A DNA stretch of 64,000 bases from Stackebrandtia albiflava (GTDB lineage Bacteria; Actinomycetota; Actinomycetes; Mycobacteriales; Micromonosporaceae): assembly GCF_007994225.1 (NCBI RefSeq), contig NZ_VLLL01000007.1, forward strand, positions 62,001 to 126,000, given 5' to 3'. Made by a program: the position numbers and the translations under genes. Positions 35,798-43,503 of this stretch are shown piece after piece. The number at the start of each line of letters is the position of its first letter. Positions within the stretch are counted from its first letter, which is position 1. Below the pieces are notes generated by a model. It was not told the DNA's origin. It did not search any database and saw nothing but the letters and a program-made list of their open reading frames with translations.

Positions 35798-36844
35798 GTG
35801 AGCGAAGAACCCATACTGTCGGTCCGCGATCTCAGGATCACCTACCAGACCGGTAGGAACTCCGAGGTCGTCGCCGCCCGGGACGTCGAGTTCGACCTCT
35901 ACCCCGGACAGTCGATGGCGCTGGTCGGTGAATCCGGTTGCGGCAAGACCACTCTGGGCCTGGGGCTGCTGCGACTGCTGCCGAAGCTCGGCCGGATCCC
36001 GCAGGGCGAGATCGTGTACCGCCGCAAGGACGGCACCACCGCCGACATCCTCAAGATGGGCAAGGAGGAGCTGCGGCGGTTCCGGTGGAGCGAGGCCGCG
36101 ATGGTGTTCCAGGGCGCCATGAACGCCTTCAACCCGGTGCAGCGCATCGGCGCGCACTTCGCCGACACCCTCAAGGACCACCTCCCCGAGGGAAAGCGCC
36201 TGAGCAAGACCGAGATCCGGGAGCGCAGCGAGGAACTGCTGCGGATGGTGCGGTTGGAACCCGGGCGGGTCCTGCCCAGCTTCCCGCACGAACTGTCCGG
36301 CGGCATGAAGCAGCGGGCACTCATCGCCCTGGCGTTGGCGCTGAATCCGCAGGTGCTAGTGCTGGACGAGCCCACCACCGCGCTGGATCTGCTGACGCAG
36401 TGCTCCATCGTGGAGGAACTGCACCGGCTGCGCGCCGAGTTCGGCTTCACGATGATCTTCATAACCCACGACCTGGGCCTGGCGGCCGAACTGGCCGACC
36501 GGGTGTCCACCATGTACGCCGGCCGCATCATCGAGACCGGTACGGCCGAGGACATCTTCTACGATCCGCGCCACCCGTACACCTCCGGCCTGATCAACGC
36601 GGTCCTGCCGGTCGTGGGCGACCTTCCGCAACTGGCGAGCATCCCCGGCTCCCCGCCGTCACTGGCGACGCTGCCGGCGGGCTGCGCGTTCGGCCCCCGC
36701 TGCGAGTACGTCCAGGACCGGTGCCGCGAGGCCGTTCCGGCGCTGGAACCGCTCACCGACCGCCCCGACGGCCTCACCCACGCCACGGCCTGCCTGCGGG
36801 CCGAGGACGTCCAGCACTCCCGCGAGGTGGTGTCCCGTGCCTGA
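35798..36844 (+). CDS. peptide ABC transporter ATP-binding protein (DppD type)
   Basis: A 348-residue ATPase of the oligopeptide/dipeptide importer class. Walker A GESGCGKT, signature LSGGMKQRALIA, Walker B VLVLDEPTTALD and H-loop FITHD are intact. The C-terminal extension holds the Cys-x7-Cys-x6-Cys motif typical of DppD/OppD (CAFGPRCEYVQDRC), which in some homologues is linked to an iron-sulphur cluster. GTG start, seven bases after the permease stop. Confidence 0.9.
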   Translation: MSEEPILSVRDLRITYQTGRNSEVVAARDVEFDLYPGQSMALVGESGCGKTTLGLGLLRLLPKLGRIPQGEIVYRRKDGTTADILKMGKEELRRFRWSEAAMVFQGAMNAFNPVQRIGAHFADTLKDHLPEGKRLSKTEIRERSEELLRMVRLEPGRVLPSFPHELSGGMKQRALIALALALNPQVLVLDEPTTALDLLTQCSIVEELHRLRAEFGFTMIFITHDLGLAAELADRVSTMYAGRIIETGTAEDIFYDPRHPYTSGLINAVLPVVGDLPQLASIPGSPPSLATLPAGCAFGPRCEYVQDRCREAVPALEPLTDRPDGLTHATACLRAEDVQHSREVVSRA

Positions 36845-37877
36845 GACCCCCACGATCCCCGACTCCCCCGCCACCGCGCCGCTGCTGCGGCTCTCCGGCC
36901 TGGAACAGGTCTTCGACACCAAGCGCGGCAAGGTCCCCGCTGTGTCCGGAGTGGACCTGAAGGTCGAGGCCGGCAAGGTGCTGTGCCTGGTCGGCGAGTC
37001 CGGCTGCGGCAAGACCACCACCGCCCGCGCCGCCGCCGGCCTCACCCGTCCCACCGGCGGCAGCGTCGAATACCTCGGCCACGACATCCACCGGATGGGC
37101 GCCGCCGAGTGGCAGGAGTACCGCGAGGCCGTCCAGTACATCCACCAGGACCCGTACGCCTCGCTCAACCCGGTCAGGACCGTCCTGTCGTCGCTCACCG
37201 CCGGACTACGCAAGCACAAGAAGGTCAAGGGCCGGCACGAGGCCAGGCAGGCCGCCGCGCGGCTGCTGGAACAGGTCGAACTGACCCCGGCCGAGTCCTA
37301 CCTCGACAAGTACCCGCACCAGTTGTCGGGCGGCCAGCGGCAACGGGTCGCGGTGGCGCGGGCGTTGGCGATGAACCCGAAGCTGCTCATCGCCGACGAG
37401 TCCACGTCGATGCTCGACGTGTCGATCCGGGTCAGCCTGCTCAACACGCTGGGCGGGCTGCGCGACGACCTCGGCGTCGGCTTCATGTTCATCACCCACG
37501 ACCTCGCGGTGGCCAAGTACTTCGCCTGGGACGGCGAGATCGCCGTCATGTACCTGGGCAAGGTCGTCGAACACGGCCCCACCCCGCAGGTCATCAACGA
37601 TCCTCAGCACCCGTACACGAAGGCGCTGATCGCTGCGGTATGCGAGCCGGACCCGCGGCTGGCACGCAGCAAGAAGACCATCCCGTTGCGCAGCGCGGAG
37701 ATCCCGAGTCTCACCGCGCTGCCGTCGGGGTGCACCTTCCACCCCCGGTGCCCACTCGCCGAGTCCGGCGACTGCGACACCACACCACCCACGCTGGCGC
37801 CGCTCGACGAGCGGCGACGGCTCGCCTGTCACGTGGTGGCACGCGACCACGTGGCGGCACAGGCCGGTACCGGGTGA
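36837..37877 (+). CDS. peptide ABC transporter ATP-binding protein (DppF type)
   Basis: A 346-residue second ATPase of the importer. Walker A GESGCGKTT, signature LSGGQRQRVAVARAL, Walker B LLIADESTSMLD (Ser in place of the usual Pro after Glu) and H-loop FITHD are present, plus the oligo_HPY C-terminal region with CTFHPRCPLAESGDC. The GTG start lies eight bases inside the preceding gene. It pairs with the DppD-type ATPase. Confidence 0.9.
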   Translation: MPETPTIPDSPATAPLLRLSGLEQVFDTKRGKVPAVSGVDLKVEAGKVLCLVGESGCGKTTTARAAAGLTRPTGGSVEYLGHDIHRMGAAEWQEYREAVQYIHQDPYASLNPVRTVLSSLTAGLRKHKKVKGRHEARQAAARLLEQVELTPAESYLDKYPHQLSGGQRQRVAVARALAMNPKLLIADESTSMLDVSIRVSLLNTLGGLRDDLGVGFMFITHDLAVAKYFAWDGEIAVMYLGKVVEHGPTPQVINDPQHPYTKALIAAVCEPDPRLARSKKTIPLRSAEIPSLTALPSGCTFHPRCPLAESGDCDTTPPTLAPLDERRRLACHVVARDHVAAQAGTG

Positions 37878-38068
37878 TGCCCGGCCAGTTCGCCCGGCTC
37901 GGCCTGGCGTTCGCGGGATTCCTGATCCTGTCGGCCGGGCTGCTCCTGTTGTTGTTCCTCAGACCGGGAACCGCCGAGTTCGTCATCACCGTGCTGACGT
38001 TCGGGCTCGGCTGCCTTCTCGGCGCGATCAGTGCATTGGTCCTCCATATAGAAAGGAAGAGGTCGTGA
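37877..38068 (+). CDS. small two-TM membrane protein inside the dpp-like operon
   Basis: A 63-residue protein with two hydrophobic helices (LAFAGFLILSAGLLLLLFL and FVITVLTFGLGCLLGAISAL) and a basic C-terminus. It is too small for most gene finders. Its ATG overlaps the stop of the ATPase gene (TGATG), and its stop overlaps the GTG of the binding-protein gene by four bases, so it is translated as part of the operon. Function is unknown; a small accessory subunit of the importer is plausible. Confidence 0.7.
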   Translation: MPGQFARLGLAFAGFLILSAGLLLLLFLRPGTAEFVITVLTFGLGCLLGAISALVLHIERKRS

Positions 38069-39861
38069 CCTCTCGCAACCTCGACATCTCACGGCGCCGC
38101 CTGCTGCAACTGATGGGCATCGGTGCCGTGTCCGCGGCGGGTGTCACGTCGCTGACCGCCTGCAAGGCCGACTCGCCGGACTCCGGTGGCGACGGCGGCA
38201 CCTTCACCACCGCCTACGACTTCGACGTGACCTCGCAGAACTACAACGCGATCATCGCCGACACCACCCTGTTGATGGCCTCACCGTTCAGCGAGTTGTT
38301 CTACCCCCGTTCGGCACTGCTGAACTGGGGCGACAACTCGTGGGTGTACATGCTCGCCGAGAGCAGCACCTGGGACGGCGACGTGTTGAACATCAAGTAC
38401 CGCACCGGCATCAAGTGGAGCGACGACACCGACTTCACCATCGACGACGTGCTGGGCAGCTTCCGGGTCGCGAAGCTCAACACCGCGCCCGGCGCGGACG
38501 GCTGGGCCCAGGTCACCGCGATCGACAAGGTCGACGACACCACCGTGGCCGTCACCTTCACCGAGCCCTACCCCGGACTGGAGCGGGAGATCCTCCGCTC
38601 CCGGATCCACGCGACGTCCCGCTACGGCGAGCACTTCGCCACCGCCGAACAGCTCGTGACCGACGGCGTCGTCTTCGACGACCCGGAGCAGCAGGAGTTC
38701 GTGTCGGTCCTGGGTGAGCTGTCCTTCGAGGACTTCGTGACCTGCGGCGCGTTCGCGGTGGACGCCGCGACCGTGTCCGACACCCGGATCACCATGAACC
38801 TGCACGAGGGCGGCCTGTTCGCCGACCAGGTCAAGTTCGACAAGGTCGTGGTCGTCAAGGCCAGCAACGACGAAGCCGCACAACTGGTGGCCGAGCGCAA
38901 GGTCGACTACATCACCCACGTGCTCGGCCCCGCCGAGCGCGCCCAGTTCGAGGGCACCGAGGGCCTGGTCGAGATGTCCTTCGTGGACAAGCAGGGTACC
39001 GGCCTCATGCTCAACAACAAGAGCAACCCCGAGTTCGAGGACTACCGCGTCCGCAAGGCCCTGCTGCACGCCATCGACAAGCAGCAGGTCGGGCAGATCG
39101 CCCTCGGCGATGGCGCCTTCTTCGTCCCGCAGTACATGTCCGGCCTGTCCGACGTCGTCAGCGAGTCCATCCTCACGGCGGACGAACTGGCGAAGTTCGA
39201 CCCCTACGAGTACGACCTCGACAAGGCGACCGCCTACCTGGAGGACGCCGGATGGACCAAGGACGGCGACGCCTGGCTCAAGCCCGACGGTGAACCCGCC
39301 GAGTACGAAATCCTCGCCGTCAACGGCTGGAACGACTTCGACCTGACCGCGCAGCAGGTCGCCGAGCAGTGGAACGCCTTCGGCATCAAGGCCGTCACCC
39401 ACAACGCCGACGAGGCGTCGATCTGGGGCATCTGGCCCGCCGGCGACTTCCAGGTCGCCGTCCGGCAGTGGGGCAACCCGTTCATCCCCGGGATCCACGG
39501 AGCCTGGCAGATGAACTGGTTCACCGACAACAACCGCACCGAGGACACGCCCGGGATGTGGCTGGAGACCGAGGAGGTCGAGACCGAGGCGTACGGCACC
39601 GTCGACATCCGCGAGATCTACGACACCGCCCGCATGTCCCAGGACGAGGCCGAGCGCACCGAGGCCAACAAGAAGCTCGCGGTCATCTTCAACGAGACCC
39701 TGCCGCGGCTGCCGATCTGGGGCTTCAACCGGCTCAGCTTCGGCGTCACCGGTGTCGGGGTCGGGGAGTTCGCCGTGGACTCCACCCTGAAGAACAACGA
39801 CATCTACCAGGACAACCCGGTCATGATCTCCGTCCTGAACGGCGACATCGGACCGGCCTGA
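38065..39861 (+). CDS. peptide ABC transporter substrate-binding lipoprotein (Tat type)
   Basis: A 598-residue SBP_bac_5 protein of the DppA/OppA group. The N-terminus carries a twin-arginine motif (SRRRLLQLMG) and a lipobox (LTAC, Cys33), so it is a lipoprotein exported folded and anchored outside the membrane. The body holds conserved SBP_bac_5 motifs, for example FRVAKLN near residue 135 and FEDYRVRKALLHAID. GAAAGGAAGAGG precedes the GTG start. Placing the binding protein last in the operon is unusual. Confidence 0.9.
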   Translation: MTSRNLDISRRRLLQLMGIGAVSAAGVTSLTACKADSPDSGGDGGTFTTAYDFDVTSQNYNAIIADTTLLMASPFSELFYPRSALLNWGDNSWVYMLAESSTWDGDVLNIKYRTGIKWSDDTDFTIDDVLGSFRVAKLNTAPGADGWAQVTAIDKVDDTTVAVTFTEPYPGLEREILRSRIHATSRYGEHFATAEQLVTDGVVFDDPEQQEFVSVLGELSFEDFVTCGAFAVDAATVSDTRITMNLHEGGLFADQVKFDKVVVVKASNDEAAQLVAERKVDYITHVLGPAERAQFEGTEGLVEMSFVDKQGTGLMLNNKSNPEFEDYRVRKALLHAIDKQQVGQIALGDGAFFVPQYMSGLSDVVSESILTADELAKFDPYEYDLDKATAYLEDAGWTKDGDAWLKPDGEPAEYEILAVNGWNDFDLTAQQVAEQWNAFGIKAVTHNADEASIWGIWPAGDFQVAVRQWGNPFIPGIHGAWQMNWFTDNNRTEDTPGMWLETEEVETEAYGTVDIREIYDTARMSQDEAERTEANKKLAVIFNETLPRLPIWGFNRLSFGVTGVGVGEFAVDSTLKNNDIYQDNPVMISVLNGDIGPA

Positions 39862-39879
39862 TCCACACCCCCTCTCCTC

Positions 39880-39943
39880 GCGTGGCCCCCGCGGCCGCGT
39901 GCCACCGCCCACCGGGCACGGCACGCGGCGGCGGGGGCCACGC
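39880..39943 (+). terminator. long two-stage hairpin after the dpp-like operon
   Basis: Outer arms GCGTGGCCCCCGC and GCGGGGGCCACGC (13 bp) and inner arms GCCGCGTGCC and GGCACGCGGC (10 bp) form a nearly continuous stem around a 16-nt loop. It begins 18 nt past the binding-protein stop and should end the operon transcript. Confidence 0.75.
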
Positions 39944-40016
39944 CCCGTCGCGGCGGCGGGCCTTCCCGGGCCCGTGAGGCGTCTACCATGTCCGGGAGCC
40001 GAAAGGGGCAGGGGCG

Positions 40017-41336
40017 TTGGGCGGACAGCATCTTCACGGCCACACCGGGCGCGTCGGACGCGGCGCGATCCGGTTCGCGATGTGGATCCTCATCCCGACC
40101 GGGATCGCCGGTCTCGTCGGGATGGCCCTGCTGTGGCCGGGCGAGCGACCCGTCACCGGGACCGAGGCCAACACCACCGAGATCACCGGCGAGGTCGTCG
40201 GGCTCTCCGAACACGAGTGCCCGCCGCTGCCCGACGGCGCCGACGCCAACCACCCGGACGCGCCCACCCGGTGCGGCCAGGTGTCGGTCAGGCTGGAGAC
40301 CGGCGAGATCGTCATCACGAACCTGCCCAGCGGCGCCAACGCCCCCTACGTCGAACTCGGCGACGCGGTCGTCCTGTTGCACCTGCCCGACACCATGGAG
40401 GGCCAGTACTCGTACCACATCATCGACCACGACCGCTCCACGTCCATGTGGATCCTCGGCATCGCGTTCGCGCTGGCCGTCGTCGCGTTCGGCCGGTGGC
40501 GGGGCCTGCTGGCGCTGGTGGGCCTCGCCGTCACCTTCGCGGTACTGCTGCTGTTCATCGTGCCCGCGATCCTGGCCGGGGAGTCGCCGCTGCTGGTCGC
40601 GATCGTCGGGGCCTGCGTCATCATGCTGGCCGTCCTCTACCTCACCCACGGCTTCAGCACCGCCACCACCATCGCCGTGCTCGGCACCCTCGCCAGTCTC
40701 GTCCTGACCGGTCTGCTGTCGGCACTGGCGGTCGCCATGACCCACCTGACCGGCGTCGCCGACGACGACACCAGCTTCCTGTCGACCTACCACGGCGTCA
40801 ACATGCAGGGCCTACTGCTGGCGGGCATCCTGATCGGTTCGCTCGGCGCGTTGGACGACGTCACCGTGACCCAGGCGGCGGCGGTCACCGAACTGGCCAA
40901 GGCGAACCCCGCGATGCGCGCCGGCGCGCTGTACCGGGCGGCGGCCCGCATCGGCCGCAGCCACATCGCCTCCGTCGTCAACACGATCATCCTGGCCTAC
41001 GCGGGCGCGTCGCTCCCGCTGCTGATCCTCATCGCCGCCGCCGACCGGCCACTCGGCCAGGTCCTCACCATCCAGTTGATCGCGGAGGAGATCGTGCGCA
41101 GTGTCGTCGGCACGATGGGCCTGATCGCGGCGGTGCCGCTGACGACGCTGCTCGCGGCCCTCACGGTGAGGCGGTTCGCGCCCGGCGACCTCTCCGACGA
41201 CATGCCGTTGCCGGTCACCGGCCCCGACGACGAGACGGGGGGCGAGACCGCCACCCCGGACGAGCCGCCACGCCCCGGCCCGCGCCCGAAACGCGACCGC
41301 GACGCCTGGCTACGCATGCACGACGACCAGGAGTGA
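40017..41336 (+). CDS. YibE/F-like membrane protein
   Basis: A 439-residue protein. A short His-rich N-terminus (GGQHLHGHTG) precedes TM1, then an extracytoplasmic domain of ~100 residues with two Cys (ECPPLP and TRCGQV), then about seven TM helices with conserved HGVNMQGLLLAG and SLGALDDVTVTQAAAV motifs of the YibE/F family. Function is unclear; metal or ion transport has been suggested for homologues. The start is most likely the TTG at 40017, which keeps the His-rich N-terminus seen in related proteins. The Pro/Asp-rich tail is cytoplasmic. Confidence 0.75.
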   Translation: MGGQHLHGHTGRVGRGAIRFAMWILIPTGIAGLVGMALLWPGERPVTGTEANTTEITGEVVGLSEHECPPLPDGADANHPDAPTRCGQVSVRLETGEIVITNLPSGANAPYVELGDAVVLLHLPDTMEGQYSYHIIDHDRSTSMWILGIAFALAVVAFGRWRGLLALVGLAVTFAVLLLFIVPAILAGESPLLVAIVGACVIMLAVLYLTHGFSTATTIAVLGTLASLVLTGLLSALAVAMTHLTGVADDDTSFLSTYHGVNMQGLLLAGILIGSLGALDDVTVTQAAAVTELAKANPAMRAGALYRAAARIGRSHIASVVNTIILAYAGASLPLLILIAAADRPLGQVLTIQLIAEEIVRSVVGTMGLIAAVPLTTLLAALTVRRFAPGDLSDDMPLPVTGPDDETGGETATPDEPPRPGPRPKRDRDAWLRMHDDQE

Positions 41337-41342
41337 CGACCG

Positions 41343-41384
41343 TTGATTTGTGCCTACGATTTGGTATGGTTGTAGGCACAAATC
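41343..41384 (+). promoter_or_regulatory. TA promoter embedded in a perfect inverted-repeat operator
   Basis: Arms GATTTGTGCCTAC (41345-41357) and GTAGGCACAAATC (41372-41384) are perfect 13-bp inverted repeats with a 14-bp spacer. A promoter TTGATT (41343) - 16 bp - TATGGT (41365-41370) overlaps it: the -35 lies over the left arm and the -10 in the spacer. This is the expected layout for repression by the antitoxin or toxin-antitoxin complex. Confidence 0.75.
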
Positions 41385-41394
41385 AGGGGGTTCC

Positions 41395-41673
41395 ATGACG
41401 CGAGTATCGATTCGAGAGTTCTCCTACAATCCGAGCGCCATGTTCGCACGGGCAGAGCGCGGCGAAACGCTGGAAGTGACCCGACATAACAAGGTCATCG
41501 CCGTGTTGGTCCCCGGCGACGAAGAGGCCGGCAGGTACGCCGAGTTGGCGGCCTCCGGGCGAGCCCACTTCCGTCCACGACGACCCGGTCCCCCGCTACC
41601 CCGATACGAGGTGGAGACCGACATCGATCCTCTCCAGGCACTCCTGGACGAACGCGATGAGGACTACCGGTGA
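41395..41673 (+). CDS. Phd/YefM-family antitoxin
   Basis: A 92-residue antitoxin. The N-terminal half is a Phd/YefM DNA-binding fold (VSIREFSYNPSAMFARAERG, then EVTRHNKVIAVLVP), and the C-terminus is acidic and probably disordered until bound to the toxin. It neutralises the PIN toxin encoded downstream and represses its own promoter through the palindrome at 41345-41384. The ATG at 41395 is closest to the promoter and gives the usual N-terminus. Codons are less GC-ending than those of the neighbours, a sign of transfer. Confidence 0.85.
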   Translation: MTRVSIREFSYNPSAMFARAERGETLEVTRHNKVIAVLVPGDEEAGRYAELAASGRAHFRPRRPGPPLPRYEVETDIDPLQALLDERDEDYR

Positions 41674-42065
41674 TCTACTTGGACGCCTCCGCCATCGTGA
41701 CCTATGTCCTTGGACGGAGGTACGACAAGGAACTGGCCGAGTATCTGGGCCAGCAGCAGGGAAAACCAACCGCCACAAGCACCATCGGACTGGTGGAGGC
41801 AGTGCGCAACTGCGATAAACACGGCTCGTTTCCGACACTGATGTCGGAGTTGCGAGGCCAGATGACCGAGCTGCTGGTCACCGACGAGATTCGAGACCTG
41901 GCCGCTCAAATACCGGAGCGGCTCCGCGCCATGGATGCCATTCACGTGGCAACGGCCGAATCGATCGGGGAGTTCTTGACCGCAGTGGTTTCGTACGACG
42001 AAAGGATGTTGAAGGCGGCACATGCCCGCGGTCTACCGATAGCCCACCCGGGCATGCCGCGCTAG
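41670..42065 (+). CDS. PIN-domain ribonuclease toxin (VapC type)
   Basis: A 131-residue PIN-domain toxin. The metal-binding acidic residues Asp5 (LDAS), Glu43 (LVEAVRN), Asp89 (MDAIHVATA) and Asp110 (SYDERM) are all present, so it should be an active endoribonuclease cleaving RNA when free. The GTG start overlaps the antitoxin stop by four bases. Its stop codon overlaps that of a small convergent frame at 42062-42208. Pairing a PIN toxin with a Phd-type antitoxin is common. Confidence 0.85.
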   Translation: MIYLDASAIVTYVLGRRYDKELAEYLGQQQGKPTATSTIGLVEAVRNCDKHGSFPTLMSELRGQMTELLVTDEIRDLAAQIPERLRAMDAIHVATAESIGEFLTAVVSYDERMLKAAHARGLPIAHPGMPR

Positions 42066-42208
42066 TCCCGCTCCCACGCCGCCGACATGATCTCGGGATC
42101 GGACAAGTCCGGCAGACCACCTTCGGCCAGCCAGTCGAACAGTTCCCGTATGCGCGCCGCCCCCTCGGTTTCCCGTGGCTCCGATGCGCCAGGTGATGAA
42201 TCAGTCAC
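42062..42208 (-). CDS. small hypothetical protein
   Basis: A possible 48-residue protein from a GTG at 42208, ending in LFDWLAEGGLPDLSDPEIM and AAWERD. The C-terminal half looks helical and protein-like, but no ribosome site precedes the start and the upstream terminator of mdh ends only 11 nt away. It may be a leaderless gene, the 3' remnant of a larger gene, or chance. Its TAG overlaps the stop of the toxin gene. Confidence 0.35.
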   Translation of the reverse strand: MTDSSPGASEPRETEGAARIRELFDWLAEGGLPDLSDPEIMSAAWERD

Positions 42209-42218
42209 CCAAACATCA

Positions 42219-42251
42219 GGTCGCGGCCCGAGTTCATCCCGGGCCGCGACC
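42219..42251 (-). terminator. mdh terminator hairpin
   Basis: Arms GGTCGCGGCCCG and CGGGCCGCGACC form a perfect 12-bp stem with a 9-nt loop, 17 nt past the mdh stop on the minus strand and followed there by TGATGTTT. Confidence 0.75.
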
Positions 42252-42267
42252 CTCTGTCGATGATCGA

Positions 42268-43218
42268 CTACATCTCGGCGACGTCGGCCTGCTTGGCGCG
42301 GACGGCCTCGGCGGCCTCCTTCAGCCCGGCGAGCTCGCCGTCGGTCAGCGGGATCTCCACGACCCTGCGGACACCCTGGGCGCCGATCTCGGCGTTCACG
42401 CCCAGGTACACGCCGGAGACGCCGTACTCGCCGTCGACCCACGCGCACACCGGCATGACGTCGCCGGAGTCCTCCGCGACCGCCTTGGCCATCCGGGCCG
42501 CCGCCGCCGAGGGCGCGTAGTACGCCGAACCGGTCTTCAGCAGCGCGACCACCTCGGCACCGCCGTTGCGGGTCCGGGTCACCAGCTCCTCAATCTTGTC
42601 GGCGGGCAGCACCTCCGACAGCGGCTTGCCGTCGACGGTGCACTGCGACGGCACCGGCACCATGGTGTCGCCGTGCGAGCCGAGCGTCAGCGTCTTCACC
42701 GACGCGACCGGAACGCCCAGCTCCTCGGCGACGAAGTTGGTGAACCGGGCGGTGTCGAGCATGCCCGCCTGGCCCATCACCCGGTTCTTCGGGAAGCCGG
42801 AGGCGAGCTGCGTGAGGGCGGTCATCTCGTCGAGCGGGTTGGACACGACGATGATGACGGCGTTCGGGGCGAACTTCGCGACGTTCTCGGCGACGCCACG
42901 GACGATCTTGGCGTTGACCTCCAGCAGGTCCATCCGGCTCATGCCCGGCTTGCGGGGTAGCCCGGCGGTGATCACGACGATGTCGGAACCCTCGATGACC
43001 TCGTAACCGGTGCCGTCGGTGCCGGTGGTCTTGCCGATCACCTTCGTCTCGAAACCCTCGATGGCGCGCGACTGGTTGATGTCCAGCGCCAGCCCCTCCG
43101 GCTTACCGTCGATGATGTCGGTGAGGACGACGGTGTCGAACACGTCGTACTCCGCCAGCCGCAGCGCCGTGGTGGCGCCGTAGAAACCGGCGCCGACGAC
43201 GGTGACCTTCTTGCCCAT
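42268..43218 (-). CDS. mdh: malate dehydrogenase (LDH-like type)
   Basis: A 316-residue NAD-dependent malate dehydrogenase of the LDH-like group, oxidising malate to oxaloacetate in the TCA cycle. The Rossmann motif is GAGFYGATTAL (residues ~9-19), the substrate loop GLPRKPGMSRMD carries the Arg that selects oxaloacetate over pyruvate, and the catalytic His lies in GSHGDTMVPVPS. Length is normal. The ATG at 43218 begins MGKKVTVVGAG. It is a single-gene unit with its own terminator. Confidence 0.93.
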   Translation of the reverse strand: MGKKVTVVGAGFYGATTALRLAEYDVFDTVVLTDIIDGKPEGLALDINQSRAIEGFETKVIGKTTGTDGTGYEVIEGSDIVVITAGLPRKPGMSRMDLLEVNAKIVRGVAENVAKFAPNAVIIVVSNPLDEMTALTQLASGFPKNRVMGQAGMLDTARFTNFVAEELGVPVASVKTLTLGSHGDTMVPVPSQCTVDGKPLSEVLPADKIEELVTRTRNGGAEVVALLKTGSAYYAPSAAAARMAKAVAEDSGDVMPVCAWVDGEYGVSGVYLGVNAEIGAQGVRRVVEIPLTDGELAGLKEAAEAVRAKQADVAEM

Positions 43219-43503
43219 GACTGCTCCTGTGTCGAAGTGCTTGTGGAGGTTGTCGTCGGACCTGTCACGCAGTGGGACAGCGGGTTCGAAGACAGCCTCT
43301 AAGCACCGTATGACGCGGTTACCGGTCGGTCGGCGCCGGGGCGGCACCGGGTGAGCCGGCGGATACCCGCACCCCGCTCCCGGCCGCCGCCGTGCCCGAT
43401 TTGCCGGACGGGTCCGATTCCGGCGATTCCGGCCGTATCGTGACGCTTGAGCACCCATGATGTGACCATTCGACCACGAGAAGTCATCGACCGAGGAGTG
43501 CAC

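Noticed and set aside
42062-42448. 128-codon minus-strand frame ending at the toxin gene
   Set aside because: Its N-terminal two thirds are antisense-like Arg/Gly-rich sequence overlapping mdh in another frame on the same strand; only the last 48 codons are kept as a tentative gene.
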